Shown here: in pieces, positions 1 to 6,577 of the stretch
Layout of the letters: each line of letters starts with the position of its first letter
How positions within the stretch are numbered: the first letter of the stretch is position 1
Notes under the pieces: generated by a model
What the model was told of the DNA's origin: nothing
Seen by the model: only the letters and a program-made list of their open reading frames with translations
The model's database searches: none
Translations under genes and position numbers: made by a program
From: Angelakisella sp.
GTDB lineage: Bacteria; Bacillota; Clostridia; Oscillospirales; Ruminococcaceae
Assembly: GCA_020024515.1 (NCBI GenBank)
Contig: JAHHTR010000114.1
Location: 1 to 6,689, forward strand
Length of the DNA stretch: 6,689 bases
Direction: 5' to 3'

Positions 1-167
1 TGTTATTATTAGTAAAAAATGATGTTTTTATGAAAAGAATAAATATAAAGACAAAGAAACTTTTGAAAATATATAATGTGTTAAACAAAGCACTTGAATA
101 TTCTTCACAATCGGTTCAATTACAAATAATATCTATACTAATTGTAGAAAAGTCATGTGAAAAATGA
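1..167 (+). CDS. holB: Probable DNA polymerase III delta' subunit, C-terminal end (partial)
   Basis: An open frame runs in from the left edge (first full codon at 3) and ends at TGA 165-167, giving 54 residues. It is rich in Leu, Ile and Lys and ends in helical text of the form LLKIYNVLNKAL...VQLQIISILIVEK. This resembles the end of clostridial delta' subunits, where a helix with an 'NFQL-I--MLL' pattern closes the clamp-loader collar domain. The delta' subunit is the stator of the DnaX clamp loader that loads the beta sliding clamp in replication. The identification rests mainly on gene order: holB immediately upstream of ricT/yaaT is a conserved pair in Firmicutes. The stop codon overlaps the ATG of the next gene (ATGA), which suggests translational coupling. 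The fragment has no catalytic motif, so the name is an inference. Confidence 0.55.
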   Translation, partial: LLLVKNDVFMKRINIKTKKLLKIYNVLNKALEYSSQSVQLQIISILIVEKSCEK

Positions 168-1045
168 AAGGAATTTGTAAGTTGATAGAAGTAGTAGGAG
201 TAAAATTTAAAGAAGCTGGGAAAAATTATTATTTTAGTCCAAACGGCAAAAAAATAGATGTAGGCACAATAGTTGTTGTAGAAACAGCAAGAGGAATAGA
301 AGTAGGTACTGTTACAATAGCTAATAGAGAAGTTCCGGAAAATAAAGTTGTTATGCCACTTAAAAGTGTCATAAGAATTGCAACAAAAGAAGACTTAAAA
401 AAAATAGAAGAAAATAAGCAAAAAGAAAAAAATGCTTTTAATATATGTATAGAGAAAATAGCCGCAAATAAACTTGATATGAAACTTGTTGACGTTGAAT
501 ATACATTTGACGGCAGTAAAATTTTATTTTACTTTACTGCTGAAGGACGTGTGGATTTTCGTGAGCTGGTAAAAGACTTGGCATCTGTTTTCCATACTCG
601 TATAGAGTTAAGACAGATAGGTGTACGTGACGAGGCAAAACTTTTAGGTGGTCTTGGTATATGTGGCAGACCGTTTTGTTGTAAAACTTTCTTGGGAGAA
701 TTCCAGTCTGTTTCAATAAAAATGGCAAAAGAACAAGGTCTTTCACTAAATCCAACTAAAATATCAGGTACATGTGGCAGACTTATGTGTTGCTTAAATT
801 ACGAGCAAGAGGCTTATGAGTCACTATTAAAGACTACACCAAAAGTTGGTGCAAGTGTAATGACAGCACAAGGTAAAGGTACAGTAGTAGAGGTAAACTT
901 ACTTACAGGTATTTTAAAAGTACATCTTGACAGAGCGGCAGAAGGTGTTTGTGAGTCATACAATAAAAGAGATGTAAAACTTATAAAAGACGGTAAAATT
1001 ACAATAGATGAAAAAGAAGTGGAAAGTTTAAAACATCTGGAATAA
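164..1045 (+). CDS. ricT: PSP1-domain protein RicT (YaaT), regulator of RNase Y-dependent RNA processing
   Basis: This is a full-length RicT/YaaT homologue (293 codons from ATG; family members are usually about 275-300). The N-terminal VVGVKFKEAGKNYYF block (residues 10-24) and VETARGIEVGTV (39-50) are typical. The PSP1 core carries two cysteine clusters, GICGRPFCC (Cys167, 172, 173) and SGTCGRLMCC (Cys204, 209, 210). In B. subtilis, RicT forms the Ric (Y-) complex with RicA and RicF, carries iron-sulfur clusters, directs RNase Y cleavage of polycistronic mRNAs and is needed for sporulation, competence and biofilm formation; ricA and ricF are not in this window. It is coupled to the upstream frame by an ATGA overlap. 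The start is debatable: ATG 164 has no clear ribosome binding site, whereas in-frame TTG 182 lies 8 nt after AAAGGAA (167-173) and would give MIEVVGVKF, matching the usual N-terminus. An intrinsic terminator follows. Confidence 0.93.
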   Translation: MKGICKLIEVVGVKFKEAGKNYYFSPNGKKIDVGTIVVVETARGIEVGTVTIANREVPENKVVMPLKSVIRIATKEDLKKIEENKQKEKNAFNICIEKIAANKLDMKLVDVEYTFDGSKILFYFTAEGRVDFRELVKDLASVFHTRIELRQIGVRDEAKLLGGLGICGRPFCCKTFLGEFQSVSIKMAKEQGLSLNPTKISGTCGRLMCCLNYEQEAYESLLKTTPKVGASVMTAQGKGTVVEVNLLTGILKVHLDRAAEGVCESYNKRDVKLIKDGKITIDEKEVESLKHLE

Positions 1046-1060
1046 TTTTTAAAGAGAATT

Positions 1061-1111
1061 AACAAATTGATTGTATAAACAAGTATGTTTTATGGTCAAT
1101 TTGTTTTTTTT
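1061..1111 (+). terminator. Rho-independent terminator after ricT
   Basis: A perfect 10-bp inverted repeat, AACAAATTGA (1061-1070) with TCAATTTGTT (1096-1105), is followed directly by a run of T to 1111. The intervening 25 nt can partly pair (ATAAAC with GTTTTAT, one bulge), which would shorten the loop. It lies 15 nt after the ricT stop and would end the holB-ricT transcript. Confidence 0.7.
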
Positions 1112-1140
1112 GTACAAAGGGTATTTTAAATATAATTAAT

Positions 1141-1169
1141 TTGTGTTAAAATATATTATCGAGTATACT
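1141..1169 (+). promoter_or_regulatory. Putative sigma-A promoter of the zinc-ribbon/aldehyde dehydrogenase pair
   Basis: TTGTGT (1141-1146) is separated by exactly 17 nt from TATACT (1164-1169). The -10 matches consensus at 5 of 6 positions, the -35 at only 3 of 6. The expected start point near 1176 leaves a leader of about 20 nt before ATG 1198, with GGAGAG at 1187-1192. Its place just after the ricT terminator supports a new transcription unit here. Confidence 0.5.
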
Positions 1170-1197
1170 TTACGTTTAGTTTATATGGAGAGTTTTT

Positions 1198-1788
1198 ATG
1201 ATAAATACAGATAAATTTTCTTATGACTCATTGCCACGAAAAGTGCAAAAGGAAATATCGGCACTAATAGAAAGAAGAAATAATTTAATTAAGGCACTTG
1301 AAAATGAGATTGATAATCTTAATAAGCAAAAGTCATTTATAATTTCAGATGCGGGTGCAAAAGCATACAGCAATTATTTAACAAATAATGACTATGCAGA
1401 AGGATTGCTTACTTTTTGGAAAGATATTGATTTAATAGAAAACAGTAAGAAATTAAAGTATGATAAAATTGATGAGATTATAAAGAGATACGATGAGGAC
1501 ATAAATATTATATATAATAATGCTTTGCAAACATCAGATATTGACCATCAAACAATCGTTAGTGAGCAAAACTGTGTTTGTAATATATGTGGTAAACCAT
1601 ATATAAAAGGTGAAGATAATTTTTGCTCAAACTGTGGAAACAAGTTAAGCACTGACAGTGTCAGCATAAAGAAAGAGTATGTAAATGCAAATACATATGT
1701 TACAAAAAGTATAGTTTGTCCCAAGTGTCAAAATATTGTTGATCCATCAAGTGTGTTTTGCATACACTGTGGCACAAAGATTAATTAA
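1198..1788 (+). CDS. Hypothetical coiled-coil protein with two C-terminal zinc ribbons
   Basis: I do not recognise this 196-residue protein as a named family. Residues about 14-50 are charged and helical (EISALIERRNNLIKALE and onward), consistent with a coiled coil, and about 55-112 look helical and acidic. The C-terminal third holds two four-cysteine zinc ribbons: CNICG...CSNCG (Cys128, 131, 143, 146) and CPKCQ...CIHCG (Cys174, 177, 188, 191). These are of the double-zinc-ribbon type common at the ends of bacterial adaptor or membrane-associated proteins. An extra Cys126 lies just before the first ribbon. No signal peptide or membrane segment is visible, so a cytoplasmic location is likely. 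The ATG is preceded by GGAGAG five nt upstream, and a putative promoter lies at 1141-1169. The aldehyde dehydrogenase gene starts 32 nt after the stop with no visible terminator between, so the two may be co-transcribed. A role in protein-protein or nucleic-acid contact is only a guess. Confidence 0.85.
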   Translation: MINTDKFSYDSLPRKVQKEISALIERRNNLIKALENEIDNLNKQKSFIISDAGAKAYSNYLTNNDYAEGLLTFWKDIDLIENSKKLKYDKIDEIIKRYDEDINIIYNNALQTSDIDHQTIVSEQNCVCNICGKPYIKGEDNFCSNCGNKLSTDSVSIKKEYVNANTYVTKSIVCPKCQNIVDPSSVFCIHCGTKIN

Positions 1789-1820
1789 CAATATTAAATT
1801 TAAAAAAATGAGGTGTTGTT

Positions 1821-3191
1821 TTGAATATTTCGGAAGCAGTAAAAAGTCAACATAAATTTTTCTTTTCTAATAAAACAAAAAATATAAAATTAAGGAAAGA
1901 AAAACTGTTAAAATTAAAAAAAATAATTCAAAAATACGAAACAGAAATATTAAATGCACTCAAACTTGATTTGGGCAAGAGTTATACGGAAAGTTATATG
2001 TGTGAAATTGGGATGATTATTTCTGAAATCAACTATGCAATAAAAAACATAGATAAGTGGGCGAAAAGTGATAGAGTGCATACACCGATAACTCAGTTTT
2101 TTGCAAAGAGCAAAATAATCTATGAGCCTTTTGGTGTCGTACTTATAATATCTCCATGGAATTATCCATTTATGTTGTCGATAGATCCGATTATCGGTGC
2201 AATATCAGCGGGAAATACTTTTATATTAAAGCCTTCTGAATATTCGGTAAATACAACAAAAGTGTTACAAAAGATAATTGCAGAAACATTTGAGATAGAG
2301 TATGGCACGGTAATTTGCGGTGATAAGGATACAACAACAGAGCTCTTAAAACAAAAGTTTGATTATATATTCTTTACAGGAAACACATCGGTAGGTAAAA
2401 TAGTTATGAAAGCCGCTGCGGAAAGTTTAACGCCGCTAACGCTCGAATTGGGTGGAAAAAGTCCATGTATAGTAGATAAAACCGCAAACGTAAAGCTAGC
2501 CGCAAAGAGACTTGCTTGGGGTAAATTTTTGAATGCGGGACAAACTTGTGTTGCGCCTGACTATGTATATGTACATACGGATATTTATGATGAATTTGTA
2601 AAATTGACCAAAAAATATATAGTAAAGTTTTACGGTGAAAACCTATTAAATTCAAATGATTTGCCAAAGATTATAACAAAAAAACATTTTTACAGAGCTG
2701 TAAATCTTATGGAAAATACAGATATAATATATGGTGGTAAATATGATGAAGATACGCAAAAATTGGAGCCTACAATAATATTAAATCCTGATACAAATTC
2801 TAACATCATGAAGAATGAGATATTTGCACCAATTATGCCAATTATAAAATATACAGATAGTGATATGGTTATAAGGGAAATTAAGCACAGAGAACAACCA
2901 CTTGCTTTGTATCTGTTTACTGCCGATAGAAAACTCAAAGACAAAGTTTTGTCTCAAATATCATTTGGCGGTGGCTGTATAAATGATACTATTGTTCACT
3001 TGGCAACACCGTATATGCCTTTTGGTGGGGTAAGTAGCAGTGGTATGGGTGGCTATCATGGTAAGTATAGCTTTGAGACATTTTCGCATAAAAAAAGTAT
3101 TTTGGAAAGGTCAAATTTAATAGATATAAATCTTAGGTATGCGCCTTTTTATGATAAAAAAATAAATATCTTGAAAAAACTTATGAAATAA
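1821..3191 (+). CDS. Class 3-type NAD(P)-dependent aldehyde dehydrogenase
   Basis: The 456-residue product has the whole aldehyde dehydrogenase fold and the short length of the ALDH3 group (B. subtilis YwdH-like), which lacks the N-terminal extension of the roughly 490-residue enzymes. It should oxidise aldehydes, probably medium- or long-chain or aromatic, to carboxylates with NAD(P)+ in the cytoplasm. Visible motifs in order are SPWNYP with the oxyanion Asn114, LKPSE with cofactor-binding Lys137, FTGNTSVGK (185-193), LELGGKSP with general base Glu209, GQTC with catalytic nucleophile Cys243, and NEIFAP (332-337) with Glu333 and Phe335. All key residues are present. The C-terminal hydrophobic tail of membrane-bound fatty aldehyde dehydrogenases is absent. 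The only start in this frame with a good ribosome binding site is TTG 1821, five nt after GAGGTG (1810-1815). It lies 32 nt after the zinc-ribbon gene. Substrate cannot be read from the sequence. Confidence 0.93.
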   Translation: MNISEAVKSQHKFFFSNKTKNIKLRKEKLLKLKKIIQKYETEILNALKLDLGKSYTESYMCEIGMIISEINYAIKNIDKWAKSDRVHTPITQFFAKSKIIYEPFGVVLIISPWNYPFMLSIDPIIGAISAGNTFILKPSEYSVNTTKVLQKIIAETFEIEYGTVICGDKDTTTELLKQKFDYIFFTGNTSVGKIVMKAAAESLTPLTLELGGKSPCIVDKTANVKLAAKRLAWGKFLNAGQTCVAPDYVYVHTDIYDEFVKLTKKYIVKFYGENLLNSNDLPKIITKKHFYRAVNLMENTDIIYGGKYDEDTQKLEPTIILNPDTNSNIMKNEIFAPIMPIIKYTDSDMVIREIKHREQPLALYLFTADRKLKDKVLSQISFGGGCINDTIVHLATPYMPFGGVSSSGMGGYHGKYSFETFSHKKSILERSNLIDINLRYAPFYDKKINILKKLMK

Positions 3192-3304
3192 AAATTAACA
3201 AATTTTTTAAATAAAAATATAAAAAAAGTTTATTCATATTTGGTAATATTTCTATGTTTCTGTTTTAAAAAATTAATGATAAAAATATAAAATAAAAATA
3301 AAGC

Positions 3305-3310
3305 GGAGGA
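3305..3310 (+). promoter_or_regulatory. Ribosome binding site of the flavoprotein gene
   Basis: GGAGGA lies six nt before ATG 3317, the strongest Shine-Dalgarno in the window, and fixes that start. The rest of the 125-nt gap after the aldehyde dehydrogenase gene (3192-3304) is almost purely A/T. I found no convincing promoter there; TTGGTA at 3240-3245 with TTTTAA 17 nt on is a poor candidate. Confidence 0.75.
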
Positions 3311-3316
3311 AATGAA

Positions 3317-4183
3317 ATGAGCAAATCAGTTATAATAATCGGTGGTGGTCCTGCGGGAATATCAGCTTCACTTTATACAATTCGTGCGGGGATAGATACT
3401 ACTGTTATCACACAAAAAAATACAGCACTGAAAAATGCTGAAAATATACAAAATTATTATGGTTTTGTAGGCGGTATTTGTGGCGAAGAATTATTTGAAA
3501 ACGGAATAGCAAGTTGTGAGAAAATAGGTGGTAAGGTAATTTACGAGGAAGTAGTTGGACTTACTTTTGACGGACAATATGTTGTTGAAACTCCGGAAAA
3601 CACATATAAAGCAGATGCACTTATTATTGCAACAGGATCACAACGTGCAACTCCAAAAATAAAAGGTTTTGCCGATTTTGAAGGCAAAGGAATAAGCTAT
3701 TGTGCTGTTTGTGATGCGTTTTTCTATCGTGGAAAAGATGTAGCGGTTTTGGGTAGTGGCGATTATGCTTTGCACGAAGTAAATTCTCTTAAAGATTTGG
3801 CTTCAAAGGTAGTTTTAATTACAAACGGTGTAGAACCTACTACTACTTTCCCTGAGAATGTAGATGTAATCACAAAGAAGGTAAAGGAAATAAAAGGCGA
3901 AAATACAGTTGGAAGTGTTGTATTTGATGATGATACAGAGCTTAATGTATCCGGAATTTTTGTTGCAATGGGTGTTGCAGGCAGTACAGGTCTTGCAAAG
4001 AAAATAGGCGCAGTAACAGAAAATAATAAGATTGTGGTTAATGAAAAAATGGCTACTAATCTAAATGGTCTATACTCAGCGGGAGACTGTACAGGCGGGT
4101 TGTTACAAGTGTCAAAAGCTGTATATGAAGGTGCGGTTGCAGGTACAGAAGTAGTAAAATATTTAAAGACATTGGGTAAATAA
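3317..4183 (+). CDS. Thioredoxin reductase-family flavoprotein, probably ferredoxin-linked (FFTR-like)
   Basis: The 288-residue protein has the low-molecular-weight thioredoxin reductase plan. An N-terminal FAD-binding IIIGGGPAGISA (6-17) and ATGS (105-108) flank the inserted pyridine-nucleotide-like domain. That domain carries the redox-active dithiol CAVC followed by Asp (Cys129, Cys132, Asp133). The C-terminal FAD motif is YSAGDCTGG...QVSKAV (253-269). It should pass electrons through FAD to the dithiol and on to thioredoxin or a related partner. Its middle domain is unlike NADPH-dependent TrxB: the usual GGGDSA-EEA is GSGDYALHE (146-154), and the HRR---R segment that grips the 2'-phosphate of NADPH is replaced by LITNGVEP (167-174). 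It is also shorter than the usual 305-320 residues. This pattern fits the pyridine-nucleotide-independent, ferredoxin-linked flavin thioredoxin reductases known from Clostridium, but an NADH-using or other partner-specific enzyme is possible. The oligopeptide-binding lipoprotein gene follows after 67 nt with no strong terminator. Confidence 0.88.
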   Translation: MSKSVIIIGGGPAGISASLYTIRAGIDTTVITQKNTALKNAENIQNYYGFVGGICGEELFENGIASCEKIGGKVIYEEVVGLTFDGQYVVETPENTYKADALIIATGSQRATPKIKGFADFEGKGISYCAVCDAFFYRGKDVAVLGSGDYALHEVNSLKDLASKVVLITNGVEPTTTFPENVDVITKKVKEIKGENTVGSVVFDDDTELNVSGIFVAMGVAGSTGLAKKIGAVTENNKIVVNEKMATNLNGLYSAGDCTGGLLQVSKAVYEGAVAGTEVVKYLKTLGK

Positions 4184-4250
4184 AATGGTGAAACCTATTT
4201 ACCTAAATTAATTTTATATTATTAAATTTTTGAGGAAGGTATACTAAATA

Positions 4251-5954
4251 ATGAAGTTAACAAAAATATTTTCAGTTTTGCTTGTGGCCGGTTTGCTTTT
4301 TACAGGTTGTCAAAATACTACAAATAAAGAAGATGAAAAGAAGACAGTAATTACAATGCCAATAATGGATAGCTCAATTAATGTACAAGTAGGCACAGAA
4401 CCCACAAATCTTGACCCAGCTTTTGCATATAAAGCATCGGAATTAACATATATAAATCACCTTTTCAGTGGACTGACAACTCTTAACGAAAAAGGTGAAG
4501 CTGTTCCATGTATTGCTGAAAGTTGGAAATTGGAAACAGACAAAAACGGTGTGGAAACATATACTTTTAAGATAAATAAAAATGCTATATGGAATGACGG
4601 AACCAATATAAAAGCGAGTGATTTTGTATATAATTTCAAAAGAATACTTGATAAGAATTTGAATTCGCCTGTTGCTTATCAACTATTTCCGATAAAAAAT
4701 GCGGTTAAAGTTTATAATGGTGAATTAAAAGCAGATGAACTTGGTGTAAGTGTTGATAAAGATGGAAATTTGGTAATTGTTTTGGAAGGCAAATGTCCAG
4801 ATTTTCTACAAAGATTAACACTGCCCGCATATCTTGCATTACAAGAAAAGAATGTATCAGAAGCGGATTGGTCATTGAATATTACAAAACTGCAAGTAAG
4901 CGGTAAGTATAAAGTAAGTGATTGGAAAAAAGGACAAAATATATCTTTTGAAAAAAATGATAAGTATGTTTTGGCTGATGAAGTCATAAACCCTTCTGTC
5001 AATTTTATCTTTAAATATTCAGATGAAGAAGTTAAAGAGGCATTTATACAAAATAAGGTATTATTTACAACAGAGCTGCCTTTAAAATATTTTGACAGTA
5101 TTGATAACACTTCTTTAAATACAAATATGATTTCACCTATAACAGCCACACAAATATTTGAATTTAATATGAACAGTGAAACCACAAAGAATAAGAATTT
5201 GCGTAAAGCACTGTCAGTTTCAATAGACAGAAACAGTGTAGTTGAACAAATGAAGAATGGATGTATTCCTGCAACAAGTTTGCTACAAAAGTCATTCTTA
5301 TTTAATGGTGAAACCTTTGCAGAAGATTTAGTAGCTATAACAAAAGATAAAGACAATGCAAAAGAATTATTATCCGGCAAAAGCTATACAGTTAAGTTTT
5401 TGATAGACGATAATCCGGCACATATCAGATTTGCTGAAATAGTAAGCAAAATGTGGGAAGAAATAGGAGTAAAAACAGAAATAGTATCTTTATCGTTTAA
5501 TGAATATAATAAAGAACGTGAAGAAGGCAATTTTGATGTAATAATGACAACTATATTTAATGACACTGCTTATGTTGATAATTATTTTGTCAATTTCCTT
5601 AATAACAGCAAAAATAACTTCATAGGTTTTTCAAATAAGGACTATGATAAAGCTATTGTTAGAAGCTATGGGATGGAATATGTAGATACATTCAGTGATG
5701 ATGATAAAGACAATGCAGAGAAAAAATACGACAAAAAAGATGATAAGGGCAAGGATCAAGAAGTAAAAACAGATTTCACAAACAAAGAACTATTTTCATT
5801 TGCCCATAAGCTGATAGTAGAAGAAGAAACAGCCATTACACCCATATACCATTTAACAATAAATTATGCTGCAAGCAAAAACTTGACAGGCTATACAATA
5901 AATAACTTGGGAGCAATAGATTTTAGTAAAGCAATATATGTGCCAATTCAGTAA
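4251..5954 (+). CDS. Oligopeptide ABC transporter substrate-binding lipoprotein (OppA/SBP_bac_5 family)
   Basis: The 567-residue product starts with a lipoprotein signal: MKLTK, a hydrophobic core and LFTGC, with Cys20 as the expected lipidated residue, anchoring it to the outer face of the membrane. The mature part is a family-5 solute-binding protein. It shows GTEPTNLDPAFA (48-59), an AESW motif (89-92), then YTFKINKNAIWNDGTNIKASDF with the FVYNFKRILD helix (104-134). The second lobe includes NKNLRKALSVSIDR (314-327). The family captures peptides for an ABC importer. No permease or ATPase gene is adjacent, so it acts either as an orphan binding protein or with a transporter encoded elsewhere. 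Residues about 482-507 form a highly charged Asp/Lys/Glu segment placed just before the conserved final helix and Pro-Ile-Tyr strand, and look like an insertion relative to OppA. GAGGAAGG (4232-4239) lies 11 nt before the ATG, a rather long spacing. A large hairpin follows the stop. Confidence 0.92.
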   Translation: MKLTKIFSVLLVAGLLFTGCQNTTNKEDEKKTVITMPIMDSSINVQVGTEPTNLDPAFAYKASELTYINHLFSGLTTLNEKGEAVPCIAESWKLETDKNGVETYTFKINKNAIWNDGTNIKASDFVYNFKRILDKNLNSPVAYQLFPIKNAVKVYNGELKADELGVSVDKDGNLVIVLEGKCPDFLQRLTLPAYLALQEKNVSEADWSLNITKLQVSGKYKVSDWKKGQNISFEKNDKYVLADEVINPSVNFIFKYSDEEVKEAFIQNKVLFTTELPLKYFDSIDNTSLNTNMISPITATQIFEFNMNSETTKNKNLRKALSVSIDRNSVVEQMKNGCIPATSLLQKSFLFNGETFAEDLVAITKDKDNAKELLSGKSYTVKFLIDDNPAHIRFAEIVSKMWEEIGVKTEIVSLSFNEYNKEREEGNFDVIMTTIFNDTAYVDNYFVNFLNNSKNNFIGFSNKDYDKAIVRSYGMEYVDTFSDDDKDNAEKKYDKKDDKGKDQEVKTDFTNKELFSFAHKLIVEEETAITPIYHLTINYAASKNLTGYTINNLGAIDFSKAIYVPIQ

Positions 5955-5970
5955 AACTATATAATAAATA

Positions 5971-6016
5971 ACAGAGTTTAGTATATATGAAAACTTCACA
6001 TATACTAAAACTCTGT
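5971..6016. terminator. Bidirectional hairpin terminator between convergent genes
   Basis: The arms ACAGAGTTTAGTATATATGA (5971-5990) and 5996-6016 pair over about 20 bp with a single bulged base and one G-T wobble, around a 5-nt loop AAACT. It begins 16 nt after the stop of the lipoprotein gene and ends 7 nt before the stop of the minus-strand cysteine-rich gene. The tail on the plus strand is TTGTTACTTAT and on the minus strand TATTTATTAT: both T-biased but neither a clean T run. A shared terminator for both genes is the natural reading. Confidence 0.75.
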
Positions 6017-6023
6017 TTGTTAC

Positions 6024-6473
6024 TTATAGATTATAACATTGATTGTTGTTTTGATAAGAATCCTTATTACTTTGTTCTTTTGTATCTGAATAGCAATTAC
6101 AATAAGGTGGAGTGTTTAAAGAATATTGTTTACCGGTTAAAAATGTAGCACGTAAAATGTATTTCATATTTCCACATGAACAATTTCCTTTTACACATAT
6201 CAAGTAGCAATTTGCAAATACAGTTCGTATATTATTGCATGATGCATGTTCCGTAAATTCCAATGTAAAGCATTGGTTTCTACATCTACTCATTTGACAT
6301 GGGTTAACATTTTTCAGTACAATATTTACATTGTCACAAGCGGTAAAGTCTACGTCATATTCCATTGGAATAAAATTCAAACAACAGTTATTTCCTGTTA
6401 TTACTTTACATATATGTGAGTTAGTTAATACATTTTTAATTTCACATTTTGTTAATTTTCTGCAATTAAACAT
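6024..6473 (-). CDS. Unrecognised cysteine-rich protein, candidate sigma-K-dependent spore coat protein
   Basis: I do not recognise this 149-residue protein. It has 17 cysteines (about 11%) spread along its length at 4, 10, 22, 30, 31, 46, 59, 64, 68, 79, 89, 93, 98, 100, 125, 127 and 146. Between them are short alternating hydrophobic stretches (NIVLKNV, CFTLEF, NCYLICV, YILRATF) that look like beta strands, so it is not a simple zinc-ribbon protein. There is no signal peptide or membrane segment, and the tail (132-149) is rich in Asn and Gln. It is supported as a gene by AAAGGAG (6485-6491, minus strand) 11 nt before the ATG, by a sigma-K-type promoter upstream, and by a hairpin just after its stop. 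Cysteine-rich proteins made late in the mother cell, such as Bacillus CotY and CotZ, cross-link the outer spore layers. A comparable role here is inferred; residue similarity to CotY/CotZ is at best faint (CF---F followed by a Cys). Confidence 0.75.
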   Translation of the reverse strand: MFNCRKLTKCEIKNVLTNSHICKVITGNNCCLNFIPMEYDVDFTACDNVNIVLKNVNPCQMSRCRNQCFTLEFTEHASCNNIRTVFANCYLICVKGNCSCGNMKYILRATFLTGKQYSLNTPPYCNCYSDTKEQSNKDSYQNNNQCYNL

Positions 6474-6484
6474 AGATGTATCGA

Positions 6485-6491
6485 CTCCTTT
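6485..6491 (-). promoter_or_regulatory. Ribosome binding site of the cysteine-rich gene
   Basis: Read on the minus strand this is AAAGGAG, a strong Shine-Dalgarno match, 11 nt before the ATG at 6473-6471. The spacing is on the long side but equals that of the lipoprotein gene. No other start codon in the frame lies closer to it. Confidence 0.7.
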
Positions 6492-6516
6492 ACTAATTAA
6501 TTTTTACGTCTTACTT

Positions 6517-6544
6517 TATAGTATGTAGAGTGGAAAAAATTGTT
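6517..6544 (-). promoter_or_regulatory. Putative sigma-K promoter of the cysteine-rich gene
   Basis: On the minus strand, AAC (6544-6542) is followed after 16 nt by CATACTATA (6525-6517). The B. subtilis sigma-K consensus is AC, 16-17 nt, CATANNNTA, so every specified base and the spacing agree. The predicted start near 6509 leaves a leader of roughly 36 nt that includes the ribosome binding site. Sigma-K is active only in the mother cell late in sporulation. A sigma-E reading is less good: CATACTAT misses one fixed base of CATACANT and no well-spaced -35 was seen. Confidence 0.6.
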
Positions 6545-6577
6545 ACTTATATTAGTAAATGAAAGCCTTTAAAACTG

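Noticed and set aside
1564..1788. Reading the paired CxxC motifs as a rubredoxin or a transposase zinc finger
   Set aside because: Spacing fits generic zinc ribbons; no rubredoxin core residues or transposase domain are visible in the protein.
3190..3207. Possible terminator after the aldehyde dehydrogenase gene
   Set aside because: The 7-bp stem AAAAATT/AATTTTT is purely A/T and would be too unstable to call in such AT-rich sequence.
4204..4230. Possible hairpin or promoter between the flavoprotein and lipoprotein genes
   Set aside because: AAATTAAT/ATTAAATTT pairs only with a bulge, and the TATACT at 4240-4245 lies between the ribosome binding site and the start codon with no -35, so neither is supported.
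4185..5317. Repeated 13-mer AATGGTGAAACCT near 4185 and 5305
   Set aside because: One copy is intergenic and the other is inside codons of the lipoprotein gene; a single 13-bp match is within chance expectation for a window of this size.
4712..5380. 222-codon minus-strand open frame inside the lipoprotein gene
   Set aside because: It lies wholly antisense to a convincing OppA-family gene, is rich in Ser, Leu and Phe as expected for the complement of A-rich coding DNA, and shows no family motif.
6331..6528. Plus-strand open frame of 65 codons
   Set aside because: It overlaps the start, ribosome binding site and promoter region of the minus-strand cysteine-rich gene and has no ribosome binding site of its own or recognisable product.
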